A stretch of 64,000 bases of DNA. Source: Lichenostomus cassidix (Eukaryota; Chordata; Aves; Passeriformes; Meliphagidae). Below the pieces are notes generated by a model. It saw nothing but the letters and a program-made list of their open reading frames with translations. It had not been told where the DNA came from and made no database searches. Location: assembly GCA_008360975.2 (NCBI GenBank), contig CM039179.1, forward strand, positions 60,674,666 through 60,738,665, written 5' to 3'. The first letter of the stretch is position 1. Each line of letters begins with the position of its first letter. Below are positions 48,552-62,645 of the stretch, piece by piece. Position numbers and translations under genes: made by a program.

Positions 48552-48581
48552 GTTTTTTTTTTGTTTTGTTTTTTTTGTTTT
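48552..48581. repeat. T-rich run
   Basis: TTTTTTTTTTTGTTTTGTTTTTTTTG-type sequence. It could be the tail of an old minus-strand insertion, but no body was recognised. Confidence 0.85.
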
Positions 48582-49378
48582 CATGCTTCTTTTCATCAGA
48601 AGAAATGTTTGAAACAAAAAGCCCATGGCAAATTAGAGGGATGGAATGCCACATTTTGAATGTGCCAAAGTTAAATATTCCTTCTTTGGAAATTTGCCTC
48701 ACCCTCTCCATCATGAGCCATTCTGGGATTTTGATATCAAACCATCATGTTTTTCATTTGACCTGATGCATATTTTAGTTCCAAAGCCCAAGATTTTTGC
48801 AAAATGCAAATAGAACGTTTTGCTAATCTGGTCAGATAGGATCGCCACACAAAGAAGAGTGCTCTTGCTTTTGTAAGCTCATAGTTCATGGGGACTGATA
48901 TTAAATAGGAGAATCAGTTACATCAAAATGGCAGGCTTAAAAATCTCATAGATGATGGTAAGCTGCCCATTGCAATATCACGGGAGATCATCACTCAGCA
49001 TTCACAAACACATCTGCAGCACTGCAACACATCTTCTCCAAAGCCATATCTGTCCCTGACATCAGAGCTTGCTATAAAAAGCAAGAGAATTCAAAGCAAC
49101 ATTTACTGGCTATTTCCTCTGTGAAGCTTCACTTTCTCTATAGCTCTTCTGTTCTCATAATAATATGCTGAAATCTAGTCAGAATGTTTGAATCTTAGAG
49201 AAACAAAACACAGCTGAAGTAGCTGGAAGGCGAAGGGCTTGGGAGGCAATTTCCTCTGATTCATCTGGAGACAAAGGCAGAGAGATGGCTGTGTTTGTGT
49301 TAATAACAGTGGAATTGCCTCCCTGGCACTGTTACCCCGATATTTCTTTAGCTCTTGCTGTCATGCCCCATCTCACAG

Positions 49379-49404
49379 CCCCCCCGCCCCCACCCCTCCC
49401 CCCC
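49379..49404. repeat. C-rich tract
   Basis: Nearly pure C with single G, A and T interruptions. On the minus strand it is a G-run segment that could form a G-quadruplex. Confidence 0.9.
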
Positions 49405-52400
49405 AGTGCTCTCAGACACAGCCAGGCTGGATATGTTCATAGGAGGTCACAGCAGCACCTCCTGGAATCCCCATCCTGTTGCACTTCCCTGGATAAAGTG
49501 GGGCTGGTGAATCGAGCTGCCCAGCCCCACATGGGTATTCCCATCATAACTGCCAGCCTGACCATCAGAGCATTGTTTTCTTTACTCTGAGCTCTCCCAT
49601 CATCCCCCGCCAAGAATCAAGCTGGCTTCACCCTTTCTACGACCCCGTTCCTTGGGTTGGCATCCCCCACTGGGGGCAAGGATGGCCAGGAAAACATTGC
49701 CAAGCTCTTCCACTGACAGCAACTGGTGGGACCCAGTATCCCAGGCAGCTCTGCTGGGTGCTGCAAAAGAGACAACACCTTCCCTTAGGATCATCTCAGG
49801 GGAAATGGTTTTATTTGCACATCTGTAACTCCCCAGGCAGAGGGAGCAGACAGAGAGTGCAATGCCATCAAATGAGAATTAAACTTTGTGTAATACTGCA
49901 AAACATCATCAAGATTAATTCCAGTTGTAAGCTCCCTGCACATATGCCAAAAGGTAGAGGAGTGCTAGGTACACAAGGCTAGACAGACTTCCATACACAG
50001 ACATTGCAGTGGAATTTCTGCACCAGAGTGGGTCTGGAGAGAATACTGTGTAAATATGAGTTCAGTCAGCCTCTGCTTTCCATTTCTATCTTCAAGATAT
50101 TTGTGCTTGTAGAGGGAATCTTTCCCTCCAAGTAATACCTGCTTGGTCCTATGGGATTTATAATCTCCCAGTTTAGAGTCCACTGCAATGAAAGGCATGC
50201 ACAGTGCCTTGACTTTGTTTAGATGTGACATTCTGGCAGGACTTTCCAGTGCAATGGCTGATATCAGGAGCTGTCAGACCCACAGCCCAGGAGGGACTGG
50301 GGACTCCAGGAAAGCATCACTGCAGTCTCCCTATTTATTGGGGCAGAGAGATCTGCTGGCACCATGGGTGCTGTGATGCTCAGAGCTACAGCTTCACACC
50401 ACCCACCAAGGGCAGGTTGGGGTGGTGAGCTCCACACCTCCTTACATGCTAAAAAAGCAGATATGTTTGTGCATATATACATGTAGGTATGAAAATATTT
50501 CCAGTCTCAAAGAGGGTAGCTGGCTACTTTCCTTACAGTGTGCACATTATACACAGAGTACTGATGTTATTATTATACACATTATATACATTCACATAAA
50601 TAACATCATGCAATGGAATATATATCTCTCAAAAAAAAAAGAGAAAAACAAAACAACAACTAAAACATTTATGGACTTTAATTGCCAAAAAAGCCTATTA
50701 AAAGCAAGCAGGTTGTTTCATCTATTTTTACCATTCCAGCTGTGTCCTGAGTAGGTCTCCAAATTCTAAGTTGTAACCACTATTTTGCAGAGAAAACAAT
50801 CTCCTAAAATAACTCTGTTCCTGTACTTTGCACTTTCAAAGATGTTTGGAAAGCAATTGGTCACTATAAATCACACAGAAGACTCTTGAGTGGTTTCCTG
50901 TTGTGCAGCCCTTATGCCTGTTGCATCCTACCAGTCCTATAAGCACCAGCAGAGCCAGTAATACTCATCTCAGCAGTGTCTTTCCATTTGAAGGGCTGCA
51001 TCCAAAAGCCTGGATCTCACCATAGAAGTGACATTGGCTCCAGCTGAGTGGCTGATTACCTCTCTGTAACATGCAGTGGCCATTAGTAGGCTTAAAGAAT
51101 TACAGAAGTATACGGCAAATCTGTGATGATCCAGGCCCCAGAGAATTCACACAGCCTCAAGGTTATAAAGATCATAAAGTTCTGCAGGTGCAGGGATGAG
51201 AACCAGCTGCCTCTGCTTGCAACCAGGAACACCCACAATTAAGAATGGAACCCATTTATTCTGGTAAGTCAGAAAAAAATACATTTGTAAGATATAAGTG
51301 TAAACAGCTCAAGAGGGATATGCAGAATCAGACTACCAAGCTCTAATGTTGGGATTTAAAATGTGACTTTGGCAGATGCCATTGCCTGGGCCGTGGAGCA
51401 GGCAAGACTCCCACTGTACACACAGCTGAGGAGCTACAGTCCCTGAATGCTCCTCAGAAAGCCTGGCACTTCAAGAGAACAGTGATTATACCACACAGTA
51501 AAGCAAAGCAGCTCCAGCCACAAATCATGGTTTTTAGTGCTTGTACTGGGACTTGTGGCGGGAGAGACAAGAAGTGGTCTGAAGTCAGACTGTCTGAAAG
51601 TACAGAAATCCCCGATTAACTGCCAGTGGTTCTGTCTCTTTCCTGCTCTGGAAGAGTAAAGGACTCATCTGACAGCAAGGCCAGGGATTTATTGAGTTTG
51701 GCTCTGGGTTACACAGAGCTGAAGTTACTGCTGGCTGCGGTTTTGATTTCTAACACTGCAGCAAACTGCAGGTAGAAACATTTTTCCTCATTTTTGCTCC
51801 CAGGACTTGATCCTCTCATCCACACAAAGGCCTTTTGGCAGGACAGTCTTACTTCGTGTCCTGCACTGCAAAAAGGAAGCCCAGGCTTCACTGCCTTTTG
51901 TCCTGCCCTCTGCAAAAGCCAAATATTTTAGCAGAGGTGAGAACAGCATTTCTTGGAGGTGGAGAATAATGTATAACCAATCCATTGGCCCCTAAATATA
52001 GAACTAAAGGTCATAGTCACAGCACATCCAGTCAAACACCAGTGGTGTAAATTTGCAGTGATAGCTGGTAACTACAACTGCTGTAGGTTTATAAATCACA
52101 ATTATACTGAGCCAGTTGTACTGAGAGAGAGCTGAAAGGCTCTCTGGTGTCTCCTCCTTCCCCAGACAGAATAGACTATTCTCATGCTATTCAACTGAGC
52201 CTCTTATTTATGCTTCACATCTAAAAATCTAGATGTTATGGTAAGTCTAGGGTAAAAATACGTGTACTCACAGAATTGTCCATTAAAACTACAAGTTCTG
52301 AAGTAGAAATTTATGATGAAGAAAATAAAGAGGTAAAGGAATATTAATATTGTTTATGAACACAGAGAATGAGAAAGAAGCCAAGGCACAATGCTGTTAG

Positions 52401-55400
52401 CACCAACCCTGCTGAGACACAGTCCTACCAGATGCCTTAAAAACCTCTTGCCCATGCCATAGGCACCTTGCAAGAAGCTACCTGCCAGGATGTGTTGTCC
52501 CCATATGCCATTCTAGGGTCTGCCAACCCGAGGGTCTGCAGCAGTATCTGCAGTCAGAGTGGAGTGGGCAGACGGTGCACTGACTCTAGCTCTCCTGAGG
52601 ATTGGCTCAACACTTATTTAAGAAAGTTTTTCTTTATTTTCTGTTTTTGTTTTCAATTTTTATGAAGGTATGCTATAGTATGATCTGGTCAACTGTTGCT
52701 TCTACATCTCAGGAAAGTCTGATCTCAGGGGTGGCTGGAGGGCTGAGGGGGGAGACTGGCTCTGTATCTCTCTAATTCCCATCACCCATTCTTGTGTCTC
52801 TACCTCTGCCTGCTGCAGGGAAGGCAATTGCCCTTGGGGCATCCTGCAGCATCCTTCTCCTCCTTGCTCCCTAACTTCCATATAGGGTGGATTTTTTCCA
52901 TCAGAAGAGAAAACAGGGAAGGAGAACAGCAAAATTGGGTTAAAGGAGGAAACATGAGGATAAATGGCAAAGCAGCATCTGATAGCCACAAAAACGCTCT
53001 GTCCCCATCATCACAGGTGTCCCAGAACAGAATTACCTCTTTGGGCAGGAATATCCAGGAGACTCTCTGCCACAAGAAACCAGCAGAGATCTGCTGTCTG
53101 GGAGGTGCCTGGAACGCCTTCTTGATCCTCAGTGTCCCTGGGTGTTGTTGGGACTCTTCTTGTCACTGTTCTGCTGGGCTGTTGGCCCCTCCGTGTTCCA
53201 TGGGGGATCCATTGGGGTTCTGTTTGGATTCTATGGGGATTCTGTTGCCATAGTTCCCATGTTGCCACTCCACATGTCCCCAGTCAGGGACATGGGGGCT
53301 CCTGCTAGATTGCAGCCCTTCCTGGGCATTTTGGTGGGGCTGTGGGAGCTTGGCCAGGGCTTGGGAATGGAGGGGAAAGGGATTTGTCATGGTGGACAGG
53401 TTCCACCCCAGTGTCCCTTGCTGTTCTTTCTTGCTGTGTACTGCACCTTGAGCCTTCTTTGTCACAAGCTGCCCCCATGGGCCACAGCACACCAACATCC
53501 TCATCCCATCACCTGCCAGTGCTGGGGCATGCAGTGTATTAGCAACCCCTGCTGTCCTCACAAAGGGCTCTCCAGCTTCTTGGGTTTAGGTCTTTTATAT
53601 TATGTACCTTTTTTTCTCACCATCCAAAAGTGAAGTAAGGTTTCTGCTTATTCTGGCAGCTGAGTGTGTGAGCTGAAAGGGCTTGGGGAAGTTGCAAAGG
53701 CTAATGACTTGGGCAAAAACTGCTTTTACATTTCACTCAGAGATTTCTTGGAGGTAAAGCCAGGTTTAAAGGGAATGCTTGCCTGAGTCCAGCTGTGAGA
53801 TGTACTGGTGCTGTCAGGAAGTTGTGGCTCTGTCTCTGCTGCCTCCAGCTGTGCTTGACCCTCTGCAGTCAGTTCCTTTAAATCCCTCCATCAGACTCCA
53901 TGGGGTATTTTCCACTCTGGTGACTAAGTCCATTGTAGACAAGTCTCAGAGAGAGGAATTTGCCTCATGCTTGGCACTGTTTTGGTGGTTTTTTAAATGT
54001 TCTAAGGGGACAAATGACAACAGGTGAAACAAAAAACCACATGACCTGGTCAGTGGTCCTGCAGCTGACTGCAGAGCCCTCTGCTTTATGTGTCCTTCAG
54101 CTCAACACTGCAGCCTGATTTTCCTCATCATGAGACAAGCCATAAAAGCTGAACCAAAATGCCAGTGTGTTTCATGTGTGGTCCCAAAGTAACAATTGAT
54201 CTGGTGGAACTGGAGGAGTTTTCCTCCTCCTGGCTCCTGCTGCAAAGGGTGCAGAGAAAGCTCCAGATGATGGTCAAAGCTGATGCCTGTTCTCAGGGGC
54301 AGTGCTCACCTCCTCTTTGGACAGTTGTGATATCAACATTCACCTTGGGTGCCCAATATTCCCCAGGGGCATGGAAGTTTCCTGTGCTATGGTACTGTCA
54401 TGCATGGGCTGGGGCACAGATTCCCATTGCAAAACAATGAATGGTTTTGTGGAGGCAGGGGACATTCCCTATTATACAGTTATTTAAATCAAAATCGTTT
54501 ATTGTACAGCACATACCTCTAATATACTATAGATTTTATAATTCACTTTAATTTCTCACCAGGAAAAAGTCAATTCCTGCATGGCAGGGCAGCCAGAGGA
54601 AAGAATACTTTAGTCTGCTCAGCAAACAGCAACCTATTTTTAATCCAAAGGCCCTGTTAGCTCTTACCTATTTAATGTAAAAACAGGATTTACTACACGT
54701 ACAACTTAATCCCCTTTTTATATTTGCATAGGGATCCCGAAGCATGTGTATGAACAGTTTTTGAGATAAGAGAGGGAAGGCCTCAGGAGTCAAAGTCATT
54801 GTTTTTGCATTAAGTATTTAATGCTAAACATAAATATTGAGAGGACTGAATTCCTGTGCACTTGCAGACTTCACTCTTGTGCTCCTGAGGATTTTTGCTT
54901 CATATCCAATTATTAAGAGCCTGGTGGTAAGTGAATGGAAAAAAAATGCAGGAAGCCTTTATAGACACTTACTGGGCTTCATTTTCCAGTTAAAAGCAGA
55001 GACAGCTTATAGGCAAAACAGAAGCAAAGGTGGTGTAGCTCTCATCTCCCTCAAAAGAGTGTGGCTGAGGAATGTGCCAGGCAGTAGAAATGAAGCCCTA
55101 GGGAAGGGACTTTCTCCAGTGGTAACCTCTGGTAAGGGGATTGAAGTTGGAGCTCCTGTGGCGCACATTCATCAACCCTGCTCATTGCAATTCGCATGAT
55201 TTACGTTCTCAAAATCATGATTAGGTGGTGAAAAAAAATGATCTACGTGCAGGTTGACTTCAGAAAGCGACATTCTTTGTCCAGATCCAATCAAGCCCCG
55301 CAGCATGCAGTCCTTTTGATTTAGCATTAATTTTAATACGTGTGTCCCTGAAAATTACCCTCCTGGCTTTGGAAACCTCAGAGATGAAGAGACTCTCGGG

Positions 55401-58400
55401 TAAGTACTGGGCAGAAGATTATGTCTGAGAGCTGTCATTGTTTTCTCCAAAGGCAGCTTTGCTGGAGTGAAGAATGGGATGCACTGGCATTATATTAAAT
55501 TTTAAAATGTAGTCAGAGACAACTTGGTGGGGAAATGTACTTCTCCAGACATAAAGTGGGGTCCAGAGGAACTCCACCAGAATGGCTTGTGGAGTTGCTG
55601 TGATCTCAACAGTGCAATACAGTGAGCAGCAGACTTTTCCCTTGCTCTAGTCAGTGCAATCAGATTTATTTTTGCTCTTTTGCTTCTGATGGCTGTGATA
55701 AGGTGGGCAAAATATGTCTACCTTTGGATGTAAAATCCCTCACACACTTGATGTCGTGACTTCAACAGGCCAAGGTTTTACACTGAAGCCTCCTTGTTGC
55801 TGCCTCTCAAAGCTTTCCAAGACAGTCAAGTAACAGTCTGATTCTTGCCTGCTGACATGCTTGGGCTCTTCATTTCAAGACAAAAAACAAAAACCAACAA
55901 TCTGCACGGGCAAAATAAAAACCAGGGTAAAATAGGAGGGTAAATCCCTAGGCAGCATCTCTCCATCAGGCCTTTCTATATCATCTTGCTGTATCAAACT
56001 TAAAAAGCAAATTTTGCCTAACGAGCATAAGCAGTCTGTGGCCAGTCATCCAGGCAAATGGCTCATGGCTACAGGGGAGGAGGAAATCAGAAGAAATCTC
56101 TTACTTAACTACTGCAGTCTGAGAAAATGAGCTTGCACCCAAAACTTGTGTGGGTTCAATCAGACAGGCAAATGAGCAAGAACATTTTTATTAGCATGCT
56201 ACATGCCTAATAACATTTTTGAAACCATTAGCCAGCCACACCACACCAGTGACAGATTTCTTATGCTCTTGAGTGGTTCTCCCACCCTACAATTTTTCTT
56301 CTAAGAACAGAAAGCTGTAGTGCTGATTGCAAAGGACAGATACTTAATTACAGGGCTTGTTATTAGCAGAGTCTGGGAAATCAAAAGTCTGCAGTTCATA
56401 TGATGTAGAGAATGATGAAGCATCTCAAATCACTAATGTGATTCAAAGTAGGGTCTCTTGGAATTTGCACATTTATTTTCCCCATTAAATCTGTGGGAAA
56501 GCCTATTTGCAGCAAGATTTGGAAGGCTTTGCACTTACTTTCCTTGACTTTTACCAAAACTAAATTTTGAATGTTTTCCTGACATCTTTATCCCATCAGT
56601 CTGTCAGTCAGTCTCACAATGTCCTTCATGCAAATCTCTCAGGGAACTCTATAATCTAGTGTTAATAAATGTCTTGAAGGAAAACAATGTTTGACAACAC
56701 CTCAAAGACTTGAAATCCTGCTGCATGCAAGCACAACCCAGCAATCTACTGGGGCATGCTGTCTGTTTGCTACCCTTGGTGCACGTTCTTGGCTGATCAC
56801 AGCACTGCAGGCTTGCTGTCCTCAGGTGTGGCTAGTGGGGAATGACCTTGGGAAAGGATGGGAGTGGGGCTGTTTCCAGTTGGCACACACCTCTGTCCCT
56901 GCTAAGAGTCTGCTTTATAGTCGTGCTCAAACCAGATATATTGTTTAGATTAAAATGGAGAGAGAGACAGAGAGAAAAGAAAGCATTCATCAGTAAAGAT
57001 GTGAAGTGAGGGAAAACAGGCACTTCTTATTGTGTTGCTGAAGGTTTTGTATAGATAACAAGCCATTAAACTTTATGACCAAGTTCTCAGAGTAGTAACA
57101 CTTTGGTTGTTTTTATGCTGCCTGCACAAGTTTTGGACTGCTTCTGACCCCTCTCCCCTCCTGCATTTTCCTCCCTTCCCCCTGCCCATTTCTGTGAGAT
57201 ATTTGGTCCTTTGAATAAATCACACCTCTTCATTTTTCATGGGCTGGTTGTCAAGTCCAGTGCCTGTCTCTTAAGGACAGTCCATCAGGCGGAGCTGATC
57301 TCATTTGGTGATGGTGCAAAGCACATCTGAGCTTTTGTCTTTCCAGTGGATGATGCTAGAAATTTCATGTGCTGGTAGTCACTTAGTTGATGAGTGTTAT
57401 GGCTTCCTGGCTTGAAATATTTGACTCCAAAATTCCTGTTGTGACATGTGGTATACGTGGAGAGAAAATTTTGCGTTTTTTCATTATTTTAATTTGGTGA
57501 AAAGAATATAGAAGTTAGGGTCATTTGTAATTCCAGAGTTTTCAGTTTTCAAAAAAAAAAATAGATCTTCCAGCTCTTCTTCTTTCTCACACCCTCTTTC
57601 AGGACTAATATATCTTAGGCTAATTCTAAACTTTGAACAAAACCCAGAAGAGATACAGCTCGTAATCAACAGATATAAAGTCATTAAGTACAAAAGTAAA
57701 AAAAAAAAAAGAACAAAGAGAAGAAAGAATAACAGTACATTTTCGAAATTTGATGAAAGAAATTGGATAGTAATGTGCAAATGCATGAAAGAATACCAGA
57801 GAAACTTAGTTTAGGAGAATGTGGTAGTTTACTTCACCTAAATATTGGAAATTTTAGTCCTTGTAAGTTTTGGGGGAAACCCAGGACAGGCTCTCAGAAG
57901 AGGAATAATGTGATCTGGATATTGCTAATGAGCTGGTGACTGTGGAATTCTGATGCAGCTGGAAATGATATGAAGAAAAAATGAATATGGGAAGAAAGCT
58001 GTGAGTAGAGAGAGAGAGGGAGTAATAAAATTATGTTTCAAGGATTCTGGTTCTCTTTGATATTATATGTCAAAAGCTGGAAATATCCAGTCATGGGCTG
58101 TAAACAGCTTTGACAATCTGATTGATGTGTGCATTAACTGAATTCATGACATAAAATATATGATCCTTCAAGTGCTTATTTTTCCCCATGAAAATGATTA
58201 CCACGAGCACTTTGTGCAGTGACATGTATGTGAACTTGTACCTGTGATTTCTCAGGCACAGTATAAAAAACATTAGTGTAATGAAGAGCTGCTATCTCTA
58301 CCATTTATTTTAAATGTATTTGCAAATGACAAGGCATTTAAAACAACCATCTTTTTAATAAACTTCATGTTCTGACCAGATTTTAGTTAGTTACCCACAT

Positions 58401-61400
58401 CTGCTTTTCTTTACTTAGGAAGTTTAGCAGTGATTCTGTTTTTGGGGGTAATGGCATTTACCCATTGTAAATGGGTAGGTTGTTGGATGCTACTTCTCAG
58501 GTATTGATGTTTCATATGCATAATATGGAAGGAATGCTGCTTCAGATTTCTGTGAGTGCCTGTTCTTCCAGGGCTGTGTATTCCTCCCGAAGAACACAGG
58601 TATCCCACAGAAGGATAACAGTTTCCCTTGGCATTACCATTCACTTAAATCACAGCAGAATTTCTTTAGCAGTCCTCCCAGGAGATCTGCAGCTCTGCCC
58701 TGCCATCTCCCAGGGATGGCTGTGCATTGGTGGCAGCTGTGCATCAAGGATGTCAGGTTTCAACAATGAGGCAAGGAATTTCTGATCTCATTTGCTCAAG
58801 CATTTTCATTGCATCTGAATTTTTGCTTTTAAAAGCTTCCCCAAATCAGGAAATATGGGGGTTATGTGTAGGTGTAAGTGGAGATGGCTGGAGGTGGTTT
58901 CTAAGGGCTCTGTGTTTGGTGGGGTGGAGCTGGTGCCAAGAGAAGGAGCTGGTAACAGTGGCACTCAACAGGACAGAGAGGACTCTAAGGGCTGCAAACA
59001 ATCACACTGGCCAAGGGAGCTGGAGGTAGCCCCTGTCTAGACTGACTGCTTTTCTCTTCTGAGGCAGAGTTGCATGGAATAGATGCTCATAGTGTAGTCT
59101 TTTACTTATGAAACAAGAAAGATCATTCTGGAAAGAAAATCACAGAGCAAAGGTAAATATGACAAAACAAAGACAAATAATTAGGCAGATGTCTCATTAT
59201 TTGCAAGAGATCATCTGCTGTCATCAGAAAGAAAGTAACTTCTCCCAGGGGTGAGAAGGAAATCTGACCTCTATAAAGATCCAGAATCCAGATGCCAAAA
59301 AAAGAAAGCCCCCCTTTTTTTTTTTAAGTTTATTTTTGGCAGGCTTTATGACTGTTGGAGGTTGGAGGTTAGCAAGGCTGAATCTAGTCAATGAGACTGT
59401 AGAGTAGAGCAGATAATGGTATCTTTGATCAATCAGGCAAAGCAGATAAAGATGCACTGCAAAAATTGGCCTGTGAGCTGCAAAAATATCTCTTTTTCTG
59501 TCATTCAGCAATTCTTGGGATGAGACTTGGAGAAATTTATAAGCAATGAGGTGGAAGGTGAGGGAGATATGGGCTGATGGTATGTACCCTGCCTGTAAGA
59601 TGATGGCAGGCTTTGGTTTAGTCATTTCAGATGAGGCTTCCCAGGTCACTGGAGTGCCCCTTTCTGCCTCAAAAAGGTGGTGCTGGGATGCTGTCATCTT
59701 ATTAGTGTCAGGTAGAAATCTTTGCTAGACATAGAAGGATAGTCTCCGGGTACCTTGTTAGATACAGAAGATGTGACAATCACAGCAGCAAATAATACAA
59801 AGCATTTCATGGCTCTGGAAAGACTTGGCTGTCTCATAAAAGGAGGGCTGACAGAGATGTGGCAGCCAGAGCAGCTGTACTTTCCTGTGCACTTCAAACT
59901 TGTGAATAAACATGTGACCAGGCACACGTTTAGAGGAGCAGTGGTGCAGTTTTCTACAAGCTACTAATGACAACTTGGCTTTAGACAGGAACTAGTTACA
60001 CATTGCTGTCTTTCTATTATAAGCACAGGAATCAGTGTCCTTGGTGTTTGTCCATTCAGCAATGAGCACCATGATACCTGGTCTGTGATCACCTGCAATG
60101 CACTGACAAGTAAACCCAGTAAATCATATTTCTGACACCCTGTCTGTGCAGAAAGTGACTTTGGTAAGGTAGGAAGGGCAACACAAGCACAATGTGTAAC
60201 ATTAGTATTTATATTATGCAAAACAGCATTTCAGTTAATGGGCAGGCTACCATGTACTGTATGGTTATGTTGCACAGAAAGCTCAGATGGATTATGATTT
60301 CTACCAAATGCTCAGGTTAAATACCATGCAAAAATATTTTAATGGTCATTGCATATATCTGCCACCTCATCCCTGCATACAGGTGGAAAGGGAAGAGCTG
60401 TCTGTTCCCTAAGCAGAACAGGCTGAGCTTTGCTTCTTGTACAGCCAACTCTGCTCAGAGCAGGAGTGCTCAGACCTGGTGGTGTCTGCTCAGACAGGGC
60501 TGGCAGCTCAGCCACAGAACATCAAGGATGCTGTAGGAGACACCTTGCAGAAGAGACAGAGACAGATACACTCTAAATTAGAAATACAAAGCTCATTTAT
60601 ATATAAGTGGATGCTATATCAGAAACCTTGCCCAAGGGGTCGCTTGAGTGCACTGGAGAAGAGCTGGTCTAAAAAGCACCCTGGAGGAGAGCCAAGGGCC
60701 TGGGAAAGCTGGTAGCACCCAGCTGATGTGCAGCTGCATGGTCACAGCACCTTACATGTGACCGCAGAGGAAGGGTCACCTTCACCTTCGCTCTTCCCAT
60801 CAGCAGTCTGACTGCAGTTCATATTAAGAAATGCAGAATATGGTTATAGCTTTTTTTGAGGAATGTCTCTGCCCATCTCTTCACATGACTTGCTACACTG
60901 AAGCCTTTTTGTTGGACTTTGCTCACTGAATCATTGACATTAGAGTAATGTGAACATCTTCGTGGAATTTGTGCCTTTAACTAGGTGGGATCTGTGCTCT
61001 GACTGAGATGTGTGAGGTTTTTTCCTTCTGAATGTTTAAGAGTGAAAGCTCTACACCAAGTAACGGAACAACAATAGTAATAAAAAGCAGTGTAACATTT
61101 TTTAAAGCCCAATAACTGTGCACTTGCTCCCGCTGAGATACACCTTGCTATGAAGCTCTATGTCACTAATGGGACTGTTCATTTCAATGAGGCAAAGCAG
61201 CAGGGACATTATAATTAATAATGCTTAACAGGAAACAAGTTATTGTGCTTGGGGCAGAAGGGCAAAAACTGCTCTCTATTATTTTTTGAAGAGTTAATTG
61301 GTAGTAGGCAAAGATTTGCTGCTTTGAGCCAGCAGGTGCTGCTTTATGACTACATTAATGTTAATGATGTCCTCTGGACACATATGAAGACAGGTTAACC

Positions 61401-62095
61401 TATTTCTTTCTCATTGCATTTCTCTGGGTGGATGTGTGTTCTGGTTCCAGTTATTTTTCGAGCGCCACTGCAGAGCACTTGGACAGACAGTGACTCTAAA
61501 TTTGCACAGAGGTTTGCAGGCTATTTTGCAAAACCAGGTAACTTTTGTAACCTCCATTCACCCCAGGACAGACTTTGTAGGTTTAGAGTTGAGGGAAATG
61601 GGTAAAAGGGGCTGCTTCTCTGGCATAAAATCATTCCTAGGGTTACATAACTTTTATAAAATTGCCTGTTTAATTGTTCCTAGGTGTGCTTAACAGTAGT
61701 ACCTGGGTTCTAACTGTTTATTCTCTTATTTCATCGCTGAAACCTCTCTTCTTCTGGCATACCATTAAAAGAGTGCTCTGGCAGCAATTTAAACCCTGGG
61801 ATGAGCAGATGTTAAAATTGTGTTCCTCCAAGCAAAGTGTGCCATGGCCCATCAAAGCATGATATGTGCTAGGAAAGGTAAACCAGTGCTCCACAGAGCT
61901 TGAAATGATCTCGTTTCAGTACCACTCCACATTTAAGTTTAGTTATGAGCCTATATTATCTTTTTTTTTTTAATGTGCTTTTTGCATTTCTAGTTTGGCA
62001 AAATTACACTGTCTAGCACTAAGCGTCAGACATCCTTCAAGATATTTATATCTTTCATAAGATGCTTGCTTTGCACAAGCCCATCAGCTTCAGTA

Positions 62096-62645
62096 AAAAT
62101 CTGTGTGCCATTGTAACAGGCAAAAATGATGTGGGAGGATAGTCCTGGGAGCTGGTTGCAGAGCTCTTTGCAAAAATCAGGTGACAGACCTACACAAGAG
62201 GGCATAACCCATCCAGGACATTCCTGGAATGCACTGATAATAACTTCCAAGTGATAGAGGAGCCAGTGAGGAGAGATGATAATGTTGGACTTTTTTTTCT
62301 CCAACAGGAGGATCTGATGAGGAATGTGAAGTCCAAGGGCAGCCTTGGCGGCAGTGACCACAAAATTATGGAGTTAGGATACTTAGGACATTGAGGAGAG
62401 CACACATAACAAACCCACCTGGACTTTGGGAAAGCAGACTTTGATCTCTTCAGGGATCTGCTCAGTAGAATACCATGGGATAAAGCCCTGGAAGGAAGAG
62501 GGGCCCAGGAAGGCTGGTTAATAATCAAGGGTTACCTCCTCCAAGTTCAACAGTGGTGCATCCCAACAAAGAGGAAGTCAGGCAAAAATGCTGGGAGACC
62601 TATGTGGATGAACAAGGAACTCCTGGACAAACTTCAACACAAGGT
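62096..62645 (+). mobile_element. CR1 LINE ORF2 internal fragment (endonuclease to RT linker)
   Basis: The sequence follows the CR1 ORF2 region upstream of the RT core. A GNVKSKGSLGGSDHKIMELG-like block is followed by DFGKADFDLFRDLLSRIPWD, then EGRGAQEGW, KRKSGKNAGRPMWMNKELLD. The order and spacing match the CR1 consensus. One or more stops interrupt it, for example after YLGH. Neither end of the element is present: similarity ends about 62645, long before the RT core and 3' UTR. The 5' boundary is approximate. Confidence 0.85.

Larger units (their letters stand above)
47636..62095. other. Long intergenic stretch, no gene recognised
   Basis: Mostly unique sequence with small simple repeats, including CAG6 at 48033-48050, a T-rich run at 48552-48581, a C-rich tract at 49379-49404 and GA-rich runs near 56960 and 58010. 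The longest open frames (52792-53253 and 53142-53633 plus strand, 59224-59697 minus strand) have no domain, splice framework or family likeness. AT-rich blocks at 54.48-54.86 kb may be conserved non-coding sequence, which cannot be judged from one genome. Confidence 0.5.

Noticed and set aside
53142..53633. 163-codon hydrophobic open frame, possible membrane protein
   Set aside because: The hydrophobicity comes from T/G-rich repetitive sequence; the other strand and another + frame are also open here.
59224..59697. 157-codon minus-strand open frame
   Set aside because: No recognisable domain, includes a translated poly-A/T run (Lys stretch), and no convincing splice sites or conservation evidence available.
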